DNA of 64,000 bases from Ideonella sp. (GCF_016702655.1 NZ_JADJDO010000004.1:62001-126000), one strand, 5' to 3'; shown: positions 50,735 to 59,451, numbered from the stretch's first letter. Made by a program: numbers and translations. Notes: generated from the sequence alone by a model not told the origin.

Positions 50735-51714
50735 ATGCATTGCACGAATTGCGCTTCGTTCGCCCGTCGTCGCTTGACGACGCGGCGCGCGAACTCGCCG
50801 CCGACGGCGCTCAGGCGCTGGCCGGCGGCACCGACCTGCTGCCCAACCTGCGCCGCGGGCTGGGCGAGCCGCGCGCGTTGGTCGACCTCTCCGCGGTCGC
50901 CGGGCTGGCCGCGATCGAGCGGCGCGCCGACGGCGGCCTGCGCCTGGGCGCGATGGTGACACTGGCAGCCCTGGCCGGCGACGACGGCGTGCGCGCCGGG
51001 TGGCCTGCGCTGGCGCGCGCCGCCGGCCTCGTCGCCGGGCCGACGCACCGCGAAGCTGCGACACTGGCCGGCAACCTGTGCCAGGACACGCGCTGCGTGT
51101 TCTACAACCAGAGCGAGTGGTGGCGCGCCGGCAACGGCTACTGCCTGAAGTTCCGCGGCGACACCTGCCATGTCGTCGTCAAGAGCGACCGCTGCTACGC
51201 GACCTATCACGGCGACGTTGCGCCGGCGCTGATCGTGCTCGGCGCCGAGGCCGACATCGTCGGCCCGGGCGGACGTCGCACGATCCCGCTCGCCGCGCTG
51301 TTCCGCGAGGACGGCGCGCAGCGCCTCACCCTCGCACCCGGCGAGTGGCTGGCCGGTGTCGAGGTGCCGCCACCGGGGCGCTGGCGCGCCGCGTACGAGA
51401 AGGCGCGCGTGCGCGACGCCGTCGACTTCCCGCTCGCCGGCGTGGCCGTCGCCCTGGCGCGCGACGGCGATCGCCTGGCCGGACTGCGCGTCGTCATCAC
51501 CGGCACCAACTCGGCGCCGCTCGTCGTGCCGACCGACTCCCTGGTCGGCGCCGCGTGGGACGACGCTGCCGCGCAGGCGCTCGTGACGGCCGTGCGCACC
51601 ACGAGCAATGTGCTTGCGACGACCGTCGCGACGGTGCGCTACCGGCGCCGCATGTTGCAGGCCTTGGCGCGCAAGCTCGCCGACGACCTCTGGGTCGAAT
51701 CGGCCCCCCGCTGA
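50731..51714 (+). CDS. hcrB: 4-Hydroxybenzoyl-CoA reductase, beta (FAD and 4Fe-4S) subunit
   Basis: 327 aa. FAD-binding domain of the CO dehydrogenase medium-subunit type (AGGTDLLPNLRRGLG), with the extra insert that carries a 4Fe-4S cluster and is unique to HcrB: Cys122, 138, 146 and 155, the same spacing I recall for the Thauera enzyme. This insert is what separates HcrB from ordinary medium subunits, and makes the hcr identification firm. Confidence 0.94.
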   Translation: MNALHELRFVRPSSLDDAARELAADGAQALAGGTDLLPNLRRGLGEPRALVDLSAVAGLAAIERRADGGLRLGAMVTLAALAGDDGVRAGWPALARAAGLVAGPTHREAATLAGNLCQDTRCVFYNQSEWWRAGNGYCLKFRGDTCHVVVKSDRCYATYHGDVAPALIVLGAEADIVGPGGRRTIPLAALFREDGAQRLTLAPGEWLAGVEVPPPGRWRAAYEKARVRDAVDFPLAGVAVALARDGDRLAGLRVVITGTNSAPLVVPTDSLVGAAWDDAAAQALVTAVRTTSNVLATTVATVRYRRRMLQALARKLADDLWVESAPR

Positions 51715-51727
51715 AGTGAGTCCGCCC

Positions 51728-54046
51728 GTGTACCAGATCCTCAAAGCCGACAAGTTCACCGATCAGACCTTCCTGTGGGAGATCGCCGCGCCCGATGTCG
51801 CGGCGGCTGCCGAGCCGGGCCACTTCGTGATGTTGCGCCTGCGCGAGGGCGGCGAGCGCATCCCGCTCACCGTCGCCGACTACGACCGCAAGCGCGGCAG
51901 CATCACGGTCGTCGTGCAGGCGCTCGGCAAGACGACGCGCGAGATGCGCGACGACTATGCCGAAGGCGACGAGTTCGACGATTTCGTCGGGCCGCTCGGC
52001 CTGCCGCAGCACATCGAGAAGGTGGGGCATGTCGTGCTCGTCGGCGGCGGGCTCGGCGTGGCGCCGGTCTATCCGCAATTGCGCGCGTTCAAGCAGGCCG
52101 GCAATCGCACCACCTGCATCGTCGGCTTTCGCAACAAGGATCTCGTGTTCTGGCGCGACAAGCTCGCCGAGTACGCCGACGAATTGATCGTGTGCACCGA
52201 CGACGGCAGCGCCGGCCGGGCCGGCTTCGTGACCGCCGCGCTCGCCGACGTTCTCGAGCGCGAGCACCCGGATCTCGTGGTCGCGATCGGCCCGATGCCG
52301 ATGATGCAGGCCTGCGCCGAGACGACGCGACCGCACGGCGTGCGCACGATGGTGTCGCTGAACACGATCATGGTCGACGGCACCGGCATGTGCGGCTCGT
52401 GCCGCGTCACGGTCGGCGGCGAGATCCGCTTCGCCTGCGTCGACGGGCCCGACTTCGACGCGCACCAGATCGACTTCAAGGAGCTGCACGCGCGCCAGCG
52501 GCGCTTCAAGAAGCAGGAGACGCAGGCCAACGACGATCTGGCACACGTGTGCAGCCTCGAGCAGAAGCTCATCGTCGAGGGCAAGCGCACCTACAAGAAG
52601 TACTCCGCGCTCGAGCGCAAGCAGGTCGCGATGCCCGAACGCGACGCGCACGAGCGCGCGGGCAGCTTTGCCGAGGTGAATCTCGGCTACGGCTACGCGG
52701 CGGCGTTGCGCGAGGCCGAGCGCTGCATCCAGTGCGTCAAGCCGACCTGCATCGACGGCTGCCCGGTCGCGATCGACATCCCGCGCTTCATCCGCCACCT
52801 GCTCGTGCGCGACCTCGAGTCGGCGGTCGAGACGATCCACGAGTCGAGCATCTTCCCGTCGGTGTGCGGGCGCGTGTGTCCGCAGGAGAGCCAGTGCGAG
52901 GCGCAGTGCGTGCTGATCAAGGCGAAGATGGAGCCGGTCGCGATCGGGCGCCTGGAGCGCTTCGTCGGCGACAACGCGCGCGCCAAGCCGGTCGTCGCGC
53001 CGCGCTTCGAGAAGTCGCTCGGCCAGGTCGCAATCGTCGGCTCGGGGCCGGGCGGGCTCGCGGCGGCGGCGGATCTCGTCAAGTTCGGTGCCGAGGTCAC
53101 GGTCTACGAGGCGCTGCACGTCGTCGGCGGCGTGCTGCGCTACGGCATCCCGTCGTTCCGGCTGCCGCGCGACATCATCGACCGCGAGGTGAAGAGGCTG
53201 CAGGATTGCGGCGTGCGCTTCGAGACCAACAAGGTCATCGGCAAGACCTTCGGCATCGCCCAGCTCACCGGCAAGATGGGGTTCGACGCGGTCTTCGTCG
53301 CCGCCGGCGCCGGTGCGCCATCGTTCCTCGGCATTCCTGGCGAATCGGCGGGCCAGGTGCTGTCGGCGAACGAGTTCCTGACGCGCGTGAACCTGATGGG
53401 CGGCGACCAGTTCCCCTACCGCGACACGCCGATCGCGCTCGGCGAGAGCGTGGTCGTGATCGGCGCCGGCAACACCGCGATGGACTGCCTGCGCGTCGCC
53501 AAGCGCCTCGGCGCCGGGCGCGTGCGCTGCGTCTACCGCCGCTCCGAGGCCGAGGCGCCGGCGCGCGTCGAGGAACTGCGCCACGCCAAGGAAGAAGGCG
53601 TCGAGTTCGCCTTCCTGCACGCGCCCGAGGCGATCCTGCTCAACGACGACGGCGACGTGCGCGGCATCCGGGTCCAGAAGATGGCGCTCGGCGACCCCGA
53701 CGCACGCGGCCGGCGCTCGCCGGTGCCGCTGGGCGAATTCCACGACTGGGACTGCGACAGCGTGATCTACGCCCTCGGCACCAAGGCGAACCCGATCGTC
53801 GGCCAGGCGACGCAGGGCCTGGGCCTGGACAAGCGCGGCTACATCATGGCCGACGACGCAACGCAGGCGACCAACCTGCCGGGCGTGTTCGCCGGCGGCG
53901 ACATCGTCACCGGCGGCGCGACCGTGATTCTCGCGATGAGCGCCGGCCGGCGCGCAGCGAAGGCGATCGGCACCTACCTGCAGCAGCGGCAATGGCCCGT
54001 CACGCAGGCGCAGATCGACGCCTTCGTTCCCCCTACTCCCCTCTGA
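51728..54046 (+). CDS. Single-chain NfnAB-like NAD(P)H:ferredoxin oxidoreductase
   Basis: 772 aa. Residues 1-265 match NfnA/sulfide dehydrogenase beta: FAD/NAD domains and 2Fe-2S Cys222, 225 and 237 in MCGSCRV...FACVDG. Residues 300-772 match NfnB/GltD-like: 4Fe-4S Cys333, 336, 341, 345 and 380, 384, 390, 394, then two Rossmann folds (VAIVGSGPGGLAAAADL; VVVIGAGNTAMD). NfnAB normally is two proteins and bifurcates electrons between NADPH, NAD and ferredoxin. GTG 51728 is the preferred start; GTG 51716 is also open. It lies 14 bp after hcrB, so it probably supplies electrons to the reductases. Confidence 0.88.
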   Translation: MYQILKADKFTDQTFLWEIAAPDVAAAAEPGHFVMLRLREGGERIPLTVADYDRKRGSITVVVQALGKTTREMRDDYAEGDEFDDFVGPLGLPQHIEKVGHVVLVGGGLGVAPVYPQLRAFKQAGNRTTCIVGFRNKDLVFWRDKLAEYADELIVCTDDGSAGRAGFVTAALADVLEREHPDLVVAIGPMPMMQACAETTRPHGVRTMVSLNTIMVDGTGMCGSCRVTVGGEIRFACVDGPDFDAHQIDFKELHARQRRFKKQETQANDDLAHVCSLEQKLIVEGKRTYKKYSALERKQVAMPERDAHERAGSFAEVNLGYGYAAALREAERCIQCVKPTCIDGCPVAIDIPRFIRHLLVRDLESAVETIHESSIFPSVCGRVCPQESQCEAQCVLIKAKMEPVAIGRLERFVGDNARAKPVVAPRFEKSLGQVAIVGSGPGGLAAAADLVKFGAEVTVYEALHVVGGVLRYGIPSFRLPRDIIDREVKRLQDCGVRFETNKVIGKTFGIAQLTGKMGFDAVFVAAGAGAPSFLGIPGESAGQVLSANEFLTRVNLMGGDQFPYRDTPIALGESVVVIGAGNTAMDCLRVAKRLGAGRVRCVYRRSEAEAPARVEELRHAKEEGVEFAFLHAPEAILLNDDGDVRGIRVQKMALGDPDARGRRSPVPLGEFHDWDCDSVIYALGTKANPIVGQATQGLGLDKRGYIMADDATQATNLPGVFAGGDIVTGGATVILAMSAGRRAAKAIGTYLQQRQWPVTQAQIDAFVPPTPL

Positions 54047-54057
54047 GGGTCACCCCC

Positions 54058-56265
54058 ATGCTGTGTCCGAAGTGCCACCGCCCGCTCGCCGACGAAAGCG
54101 AAGGCGTGTACATCTGCTGTGCCGGTGAGAGCCTGCAATGGCATTGCACCTCCTGCGCCAAGGTCAGCGAGGGTTTCGCCTTCCCCTATGGCCGCTGCCC
54201 GCATTGCGGCGGCGCGCTCGAGGTCGTCGAGGGCCGCCGCGCCGAGGCCGCAGCGGCGCTCGAAGGCATCCGCATGGCGTTCGAGATCGAGCTCGGCGGG
54301 CGCGCGTTCTACCAGCGCGCCGCGGCCGATACGAGCGACCCGCAACTGCGCCAGCTCTTCGGCCGCTTCGCGCTGATGGAAGGCGAGCACATGGAGACGC
54401 TCTCGCGGCGCTACCACCTCGACGTGCCGGCGCCGGCGCCCTGGTTCCGGGTCGAGCTCGCGGCAATCTTCGGCGATGTCGAGAGCCGACCGCAGGACCC
54501 GGCCAACCTGTTCCGGATCGCGATCGCACTCGAGCAGCGCGCTGCGGCTTTCTTCGCCGAGCGTTCGGGCCAATGCACCCCGGGCTCGGCCGAGGCAGAG
54601 CTCTATCGCGAGCTCGCCGCCGAGGAGCGCGAGCATGCCGACATCCTCGCCACCGAGTTCGCGCGCTGGCGCGACGGCAGGCCGGGCCTGTTTGCAAGCG
54701 ACCTGCTGCACCCGACGCCGGAGGCGGGCAGCGCCCCGGGCGGCAACGCGGCCGCCGTGCTGCTCGACGGCCATCCGGATGCCAGGGTCGCCCTCGTCTG
54801 CGGCGACGATCGCGTCACCTACGGCGAACTGCGCGATCGCGTTGCCCGCGCCGCGGCGGTCTGGCAGGCGCGCGGCATCGCGCCCGGCGAGCGAGTCGCG
54901 GTCAAGCTCGCCGACAGTTGCGACTGGGTGGTCGCCTACCTCGGCGCGATGTGGTCGGGCGCGATCGGGGTCGCGGTCAACCCGCGCATCCCGGAGGCCG
55001 AGTGGCATTACATCCTCGACGAGGCCGGCTTCGGCGCGATCCTCGTCGAGGCCGACGAGCCGACGCCCGCGCCCTGGAACAGCCGCCTCGTCACGCGCGC
55101 CGACTGGCGGCGCGAAGTTGATGCGGCCGAACCCTGTGCGCCACGCGCCATGGCGTCCGACGCGCCCGCCTTCTGGTGTCACTCGTCGGGCACCTCGGGC
55201 AAGCCGAAGGCCGTCGTCCACGGGCACCGCTTTGCAGGCGCGATCGAGCAGGTCTCGCGCGACGGCATCGGCGTGCGCGCCGACGACCGGCTCTATGCAA
55301 GCTCCAAACTCTTCTTCTCCTACCCGCAGACGAACAGCCTGTTCGCGGGCCTGAAGCTCGGCGCGACGATCATTCTCGACCCGCAATGGCCGACCGCGCA
55401 GGGCGTCGTCGCGACCGTCGAAAAGCAGCGCCCGACGGTGCTGTTCTGCGTGCCCTCGCTGTACCGCAACCTGATCCACGAAGGGCTCGCGCCGCGCATC
55501 GCCGCGGCCGGCGTGCGCCAGTGCGTCTCTGCCGGCGAAGCGCTGCCCGCAAGCCTGCGCGACGAGTGGCGGCGCCAGACGGGCCTCACGATCATCGACG
55601 GCTATGGTGCGTCGGAATTGCTGGTGCTCGTGATGCTCGACCACGACGATGGGCGCGGCTTCACGCCCTCGCCGGGCTGCGAGATCGCGCCGCTCGCCGA
55701 AGTGCCGGCCGGCATGCCGACGCGGCTGCTGATCCGCGCGCCGACGCTCGCGCTCGGCTACCTCGACCGCCCGCAGGCCCAGGCCGAGACCTTCCGCGAC
55801 GGCGCGCTGAGTCCGGCCGACCTGTTCGTGCGCAACGACAACGTCAACGCCGGGCCGCCCCAAGTTGACGTTCCCCCCCCGGGGGGCGGGCTCGGCGCGC
55901 CGAGCCCTGGGGGCACCATCCAAGGCGGTTGGCGCTTTGCCGGACGCGAGGACTCGATGGTCAAGATCCACGGCCGCTGGGTCGATCTGGTCGCGCTCGA
56001 ACAGCAGCTCGCCGCCAAGTCGCCGCGCATCGTCGAGACCGCCGCGGTCTGCGTCCCCGATGCCGACGGCGTTGACGCAGTCGCGCTGTTCTACGTCGCC
56101 TCCGGCAACGACCCCGCCGCGGGCGAGGCGCTGCAGGCCGGCGCCGATGCGCTGCCGAGCCACCAGCGCCCGCGCTGGCTGCACGCCGTCGAGGCGCTGC
56201 CGCGCACGGCCACCGGCAAGCTGTTGCGGCGCAAGCTCCAGGAACTGCATCGGACGATGGAGTGA
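54058..56265 (+). CDS. Rubrerythrin-like domain fused to benzoate-type acyl-CoA ligase
   Basis: 735 aa in one frame. Residues 1-55: zinc-ribbon/rubredoxin-like part with CPKC (3-6), CC (20-21), CTSC (30-33) and CPHC (47-50). Residues 63-207: ferritin-like four-helix domain with both di-iron motifs, Glu108-x-x-His111 and Glu190-x-x-His193, and glutamates at about 76-78 and 159. Residues 235-735: adenylate-forming ligase of the benzoate/4-hydroxybenzoate-CoA type, with P-loop SSGTSGKPK (376-384), DGYGASE (514-520), GRED (629-632) and catalytic Lys721. All key residues are present in each part. About 27 extra residues at 597-623 are encoded by a repeat. Placed between the Nfn-like gene and a hydratase. 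Confidence 0.88.
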   Translation: MLCPKCHRPLADESEGVYICCAGESLQWHCTSCAKVSEGFAFPYGRCPHCGGALEVVEGRRAEAAAALEGIRMAFEIELGGRAFYQRAAADTSDPQLRQLFGRFALMEGEHMETLSRRYHLDVPAPAPWFRVELAAIFGDVESRPQDPANLFRIAIALEQRAAAFFAERSGQCTPGSAEAELYRELAAEEREHADILATEFARWRDGRPGLFASDLLHPTPEAGSAPGGNAAAVLLDGHPDARVALVCGDDRVTYGELRDRVARAAAVWQARGIAPGERVAVKLADSCDWVVAYLGAMWSGAIGVAVNPRIPEAEWHYILDEAGFGAILVEADEPTPAPWNSRLVTRADWRREVDAAEPCAPRAMASDAPAFWCHSSGTSGKPKAVVHGHRFAGAIEQVSRDGIGVRADDRLYASSKLFFSYPQTNSLFAGLKLGATIILDPQWPTAQGVVATVEKQRPTVLFCVPSLYRNLIHEGLAPRIAAAGVRQCVSAGEALPASLRDEWRRQTGLTIIDGYGASELLVLVMLDHDDGRGFTPSPGCEIAPLAEVPAGMPTRLLIRAPTLALGYLDRPQAQAETFRDGALSPADLFVRNDNVNAGPPQVDVPPPGGGLGAPSPGGTIQGGWRFAGREDSMVKIHGRWVDLVALEQQLAAKSPRIVETAAVCVPDADGVDAVALFYVASGNDPAAGEALQAGADALPSHQRPRWLHAVEALPRTATGKLLRRKLQELHRTME
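55849..55917. repeat. GC-rich repeat read in frame within the ligase
   Basis: Contains TTCCCCCCCCGGGGGGCGGG and the 20-bp perfect palindrome GGGCTCGGCG/CGCCGAGCCC (55888-55907), then CTGGGGGCA. It encodes a Gly/Pro-rich loop between the ligase core and the GGWRFAGRED motif where close relatives have only a few residues. The skeleton matches the spacer repeat at 50664. Confidence 0.65.
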
Positions 56266-56269
56266 CGCC

Positions 56270-57097
56270 ATGACTGCCGCTGAATCGTCGCCGGCCGCGC
56301 GCCCGCCCACTGCCGCGCCGGCACTCGTCGCGACCGAGCAGCGTGGCCGCGTGCTCGTCGCGACGCTGTCGCGCGCGCCGGTCAACGCGCTCGACGACAA
56401 GCTGATCGCGGCCCTGAACGCGGTGCTCGACGTCGCCATCGCCGACGACGGCATTGCCGTGCTGCACCTGCGCAGCGACCAGCGCGTGTTCTCGGCCGGC
56501 GCCGACCTGGCCCTGATCCGCGCCTGCTTCGCCACGCCCGAAGGGCCCGACGCGATGACCGAGGTCGTGCGCGAGATGCAACGTCTGTTCGAGCGCATCG
56601 AGTCGGCGCCGCTGGCGACCATCGCCGAGATCGGCGCCGCGGCGCTCGGCGGCGGCCTCGAGCTCGCGCTCGCCTGCGACCTGCGCGTCGCGGCGAACGA
56701 CGTCACGCTCGGCCTGCCCGAGTCGTCGCTCGGCCTCGTGCCCGGCGCCGGCGGCACCCAGCGCCTGACGCGGCTCGCCGGCCCCGGCGTGGCCAAGCGC
56801 CTGATCCTCGGCGCCGAACTCATCAGCGGCGCGCAGGCGCAGGCACTCGGGGTCGTGCAATGGGCGCTGCCGGGTGACGAACTCGTAGCCTGGACCGCGG
56901 CGCTCGCGCAGCGGCTGTCGGCCATGCCGAAGGCAGCGCTGGCTGCCAACAAGCGCTGCATCGCGGCGCTGTCCGACCCCGCGCGAGACGGCTACGCCGA
57001 AGAACTCGCCGCGACGCGCGCCCTCTACCAACACCCCGAAACCCGGGACAAGGTCACCGCCTTTCTTGCCCGCAACACCAGGAGAACCAACCCATGA
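56270..57097 (+). CDS. Enoyl-CoA hydratase/isomerase (catalytic glutamates intact)
   Basis: 275 aa crotonase. Both catalytic glutamates are visible: AALGGGLELALACD and LGLPESSLGLVPGAGG. N-terminus has a 25-residue disordered leader. Probably hydrates the unsaturated ring or side-chain CoA ester handled by this operon. ATG 56270 follows the ligase stop by 4 bp; its stop overlaps the next start (ATGA). Confidence 0.9.
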   Translation: MTAAESSPAARPPTAAPALVATEQRGRVLVATLSRAPVNALDDKLIAALNAVLDVAIADDGIAVLHLRSDQRVFSAGADLALIRACFATPEGPDAMTEVVREMQRLFERIESAPLATIAEIGAAALGGGLELALACDLRVAANDVTLGLPESSLGLVPGAGGTQRLTRLAGPGVAKRLILGAELISGAQAQALGVVQWALPGDELVAWTAALAQRLSAMPKAALAANKRCIAALSDPARDGYAEELAATRALYQHPETRDKVTAFLARNTRRTNP

Positions 57098-57858
57098 CGA
57101 CGAACACACAGACATCGATGAAGGACAAGGTGGCCGTGGTCACCGGCGCCGCATCGGGCATCGGCCGCGCGACGGCACAGGCACTCGCCGAGCGCGGCGC
57201 GCGCGTCGTCGTCGCCGACATCTCGCGCGAGGCCGGCGAGGCCGCCGCCGCGGCGCTGCGCGACAGCGGGCAGGCGGCGCACTTCGTCGCCGTCGACCTG
57301 ACCGACGCCGATTCGGTGACCGCCTTCGCGCAGCAGGTGCAGACTGAATTCGGGCCGGTCGACATCCTCGTCAACGCCGCCGGCTGGGGCAGCACGAAGC
57401 CGTTCTGGGAGGGCACGCCCGACCTCTGGGACAAGCTGATCGCGTTGAACTTCGTCGGCCCGATGCGTCTGGCCAAGGCGCTGCTGCCGGCGATGCTCGA
57501 GCGCAAGAGCGGCTCCATCGTCAACATCGCGAGCGACGCCGGCCGCGTCGGCAGCCTCGGCGAGACGGTGTACTCGGGCGCCAAGGGCGGTCTGATCGCG
57601 TTCACGAAGTCGCTCGCGCGCGAGACTGCGCGCTACGGCATCAACGTCAACTGCGTCTGCCCGGGCCCGACCGACACCCCGCTGCTCGCCGCCGTGCCCG
57701 CGGGCCACCTCGACGCGTTCAAGAAGGCGATCCCGATGCGCCGCTTTGCCAAGCCGGAAGAAATCGCAGCCGCGATCGTCTTCTTCGCGGGCGCCGACGC
57801 GAGCTACATCACCGGCCAGGTGCTGAGCGTGAGCGGCGGCCTGACGATGGTCGGATGA
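57094..57858 (+). CDS. Short-chain dehydrogenase, BadH-like
   Basis: 254 aa SDR: GAASGIGRATA cofactor loop, NAAG, Ser in VNIASDAGRVGS, YSGAKGG with Tyr and Lys. The stretches NIASDAGRVGSLGETVYSG and VCPGPTDTPLL, and the end TGQVLSVSGGLTMVG, follow closely the 2-hydroxycyclohexanecarboxyl-CoA dehydrogenase BadH of Rhodopseudomonas palustris as I remember it. With the preceding hydratase this gives hydration plus dehydrogenation of an alicyclic CoA ester. Overlaps both neighbours. Confidence 0.87.
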   Translation: MTTNTQTSMKDKVAVVTGAASGIGRATAQALAERGARVVVADISREAGEAAAAALRDSGQAAHFVAVDLTDADSVTAFAQQVQTEFGPVDILVNAAGWGSTKPFWEGTPDLWDKLIALNFVGPMRLAKALLPAMLERKSGSIVNIASDAGRVGSLGETVYSGAKGGLIAFTKSLARETARYGINVNCVCPGPTDTPLLAAVPAGHLDAFKKAIPMRRFAKPEEIAAAIVFFAGADASYITGQVLSVSGGLTMVG

Positions 57859-58121
57859 ACGCAGCAGCCGCGCCACGTCGCTGGCGCGATGCCGATGGCG
57901 AGCACATCGACGTGCGCGGCCTCGCACCGCCCGCGCCGCTGGTGCAGATCGTCGCGCTCGTCGATGCGCTCGCCGCCGACCCCACGGCGGTGATCGTCGT
58001 CCACCACGACCGCGACCCGCAGATGCTCTACCCCGAGCTCGCCGAGCGCGGCTGGCGCGCCGAACGCATCCCGGGCGACGCCGGCGAGGTGCGGCTACGG
58101 CTCGCGCGCGCCGCGCCGTGA
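57855..58121 (+). CDS. DUF2249 protein (TusA-like fold)
   Basis: 88 aa. Contains the DUF2249 core DVRGLAPPAPLVQIVALVDAL and VHHDRDPQMLYPELAERGW. Such proteins occur in denitrification and NO-response clusters; role unknown, possibly sulfur transfer or metal handling. ATGA overlap with the SDR, and its stop is overlapped by the following GTG. Confidence 0.8.
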   Translation: MNAAAAPRRWRDADGEHIDVRGLAPPAPLVQIVALVDALAADPTAVIVVHHDRDPQMLYPELAERGWRAERIPGDAGEVRLRLARAAP

Positions 58122-59419
58122 CCACCAAGACCAAGCTCCCGCCGGGCGCCTTTCTCGGCGGAGCGAAGAGCCGCTTGCTGCCGGCGTCGATCCCGTTTCG
58201 CTTCTTCGGCGCGGCAATCGCGTTTCACCTCGTCGCCTGGCTGGCGCTGCTCGCCGGCGCAGCCGACCTGCCGCGCTTTGCCGGCGGGCCGGGGCCGGTG
58301 CTCGCGGCGCTGCACCTGCTCACGCTCGGCGTGCTCGCGATGAGCGCGATCGGCGCCAGCCTGCAACTGCTGCCGGTCGCGACACGCCAGCCGGTGAGCG
58401 CAGCGACGCACGCGCCGGCCGCGATCTGGTGGCTCTACACGCCCGGCGTCGCTGCGCTCGCGCTCGGCATGGGCGCGGTCATCCCGGCGCTGGCTGCGGC
58501 CGGTGCGGTGGCGGTGGTGCTGGCGCTGATCGGCTTCGCGCTGCTGCTCGCGCGCAACCTGCGCGGCGCACGCGGCATGCCGGCCGTGGTCGCGCATGGC
58601 TGGGCCGCGCTCGCCTGCCTGGCGGTCGTGCTCGCGACGGCGCTGTCGCTCGTCTTCGCCTGGCTCGGCGCGCCGCCGCTGCCGCGCGCAACGGCGCTGG
58701 CGCTGCACGTTGCGGCTGCCGCCTACGGCTTCATGGGGCTGCTCGCGCTCGGCCTGGCCTACATCCTGGTGCCGATGTTCGCGCTCGCGCCCAACCCGCC
58801 CGATCGCCCGGCGCTGGCCTCGTGTGCGTTGGCCGTCGCTGCGCTGCTGCTGGCGGCGCTGGCCGCGCTCGATGTCGCGCCGCTGCCGCTGCGCGTCACG
58901 GCGATCGCGCTCGGCGCGGCGGCGCTTGCGCTCCACCTGCGCTTGATGCGCGCCGCGCTCGCGGGCGGCATGCGGCGCGAGCTCGGGCGCTCGTTCCAGC
59001 TCGTGCGCATCGCCTGGGCGCTGCTTGCGGCGAGCCTCGCGCTGGCGCTTGCGTTCGTGCTCGACGCGCCGCTGCCGGGGCTGGCGCAGTTGTTCGGGCT
59101 GGCGCTCGTCGGCGGCTGGCTGCTGACCTTCCTGTTCGGCATGCTGCAACGCATCCTGCCTTTTCTGGCGTCGATGCACGCCGGTGGCGCGGGGCGCGGC
59201 GCCAAGCGCCCGCCCACGCCGTCGTCGCTCACCGCCGAGCGGCCACTGGCCTGGCACTTCGCCTGCCACCTCGCGGCGCTGGGCGGGCTCGCGCTGGCGA
59301 TCGTCATCGACAACGCCTGGATCGCGGCGGCGGCGGCCGCCGTCGGTGCGGCAGGGGCAGCGGCGTTCGGCGTATTCTTTGCGATCCTGATGCGCCGGCT
59401 GCGCGGTGGCGCCGCTTGA
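58118..59419 (+). CDS. Polytopic membrane protein, NnrS/heme-oxidase-like
   Basis: 433 aa with about twelve hydrophobic helices and conserved-looking His residues near helix ends (AALHLLTLGVL, ALHVAAAAYG, AWHFACHL). GTG start overlaps the DUF2249 stop (GTGA). Proteins of this look sit beside DUF2249 and hemerythrin genes in denitrifiers and are distantly NnrS- or oxidase-subunit-I-like. Heme binding is a guess from the histidines. Its TGA stop lies inside the FNR-like box at 59416. Confidence 0.7.
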   Translation: MTTKTKLPPGAFLGGAKSRLLPASIPFRFFGAAIAFHLVAWLALLAGAADLPRFAGGPGPVLAALHLLTLGVLAMSAIGASLQLLPVATRQPVSAATHAPAAIWWLYTPGVAALALGMGAVIPALAAAGAVAVVLALIGFALLLARNLRGARGMPAVVAHGWAALACLAVVLATALSLVFAWLGAPPLPRATALALHVAAAAYGFMGLLALGLAYILVPMFALAPNPPDRPALASCALAVAALLLAALAALDVAPLPLRVTAIALGAAALALHLRLMRAALAGGMRRELGRSFQLVRIAWALLAASLALALAFVLDAPLPGLAQLFGLALVGGWLLTFLFGMLQRILPFLASMHAGGAGRGAKRPPTPSSLTAERPLAWHFACHLAALGGLALAIVIDNAWIAAAAAAVGAAGAAAFGVFFAILMRRLRGGAA

Positions 59420-59429
59420 GGTGCATCAA
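59416..59429 (+). promoter_or_regulatory. FNR-like box of the hemerythrin operon
   Basis: TTGAG-GTGC-ATCAA, 9 of 10 consensus bases. Centre 59422.5; with the -10 TATTAT at 59452-59457 the start at about 59464 puts the box at -41.5, the class II position for FNR-type activators. Confidence 0.65.
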
Positions 59430-59451
59430 AGGCCTTGACCGCCACCCTCGC

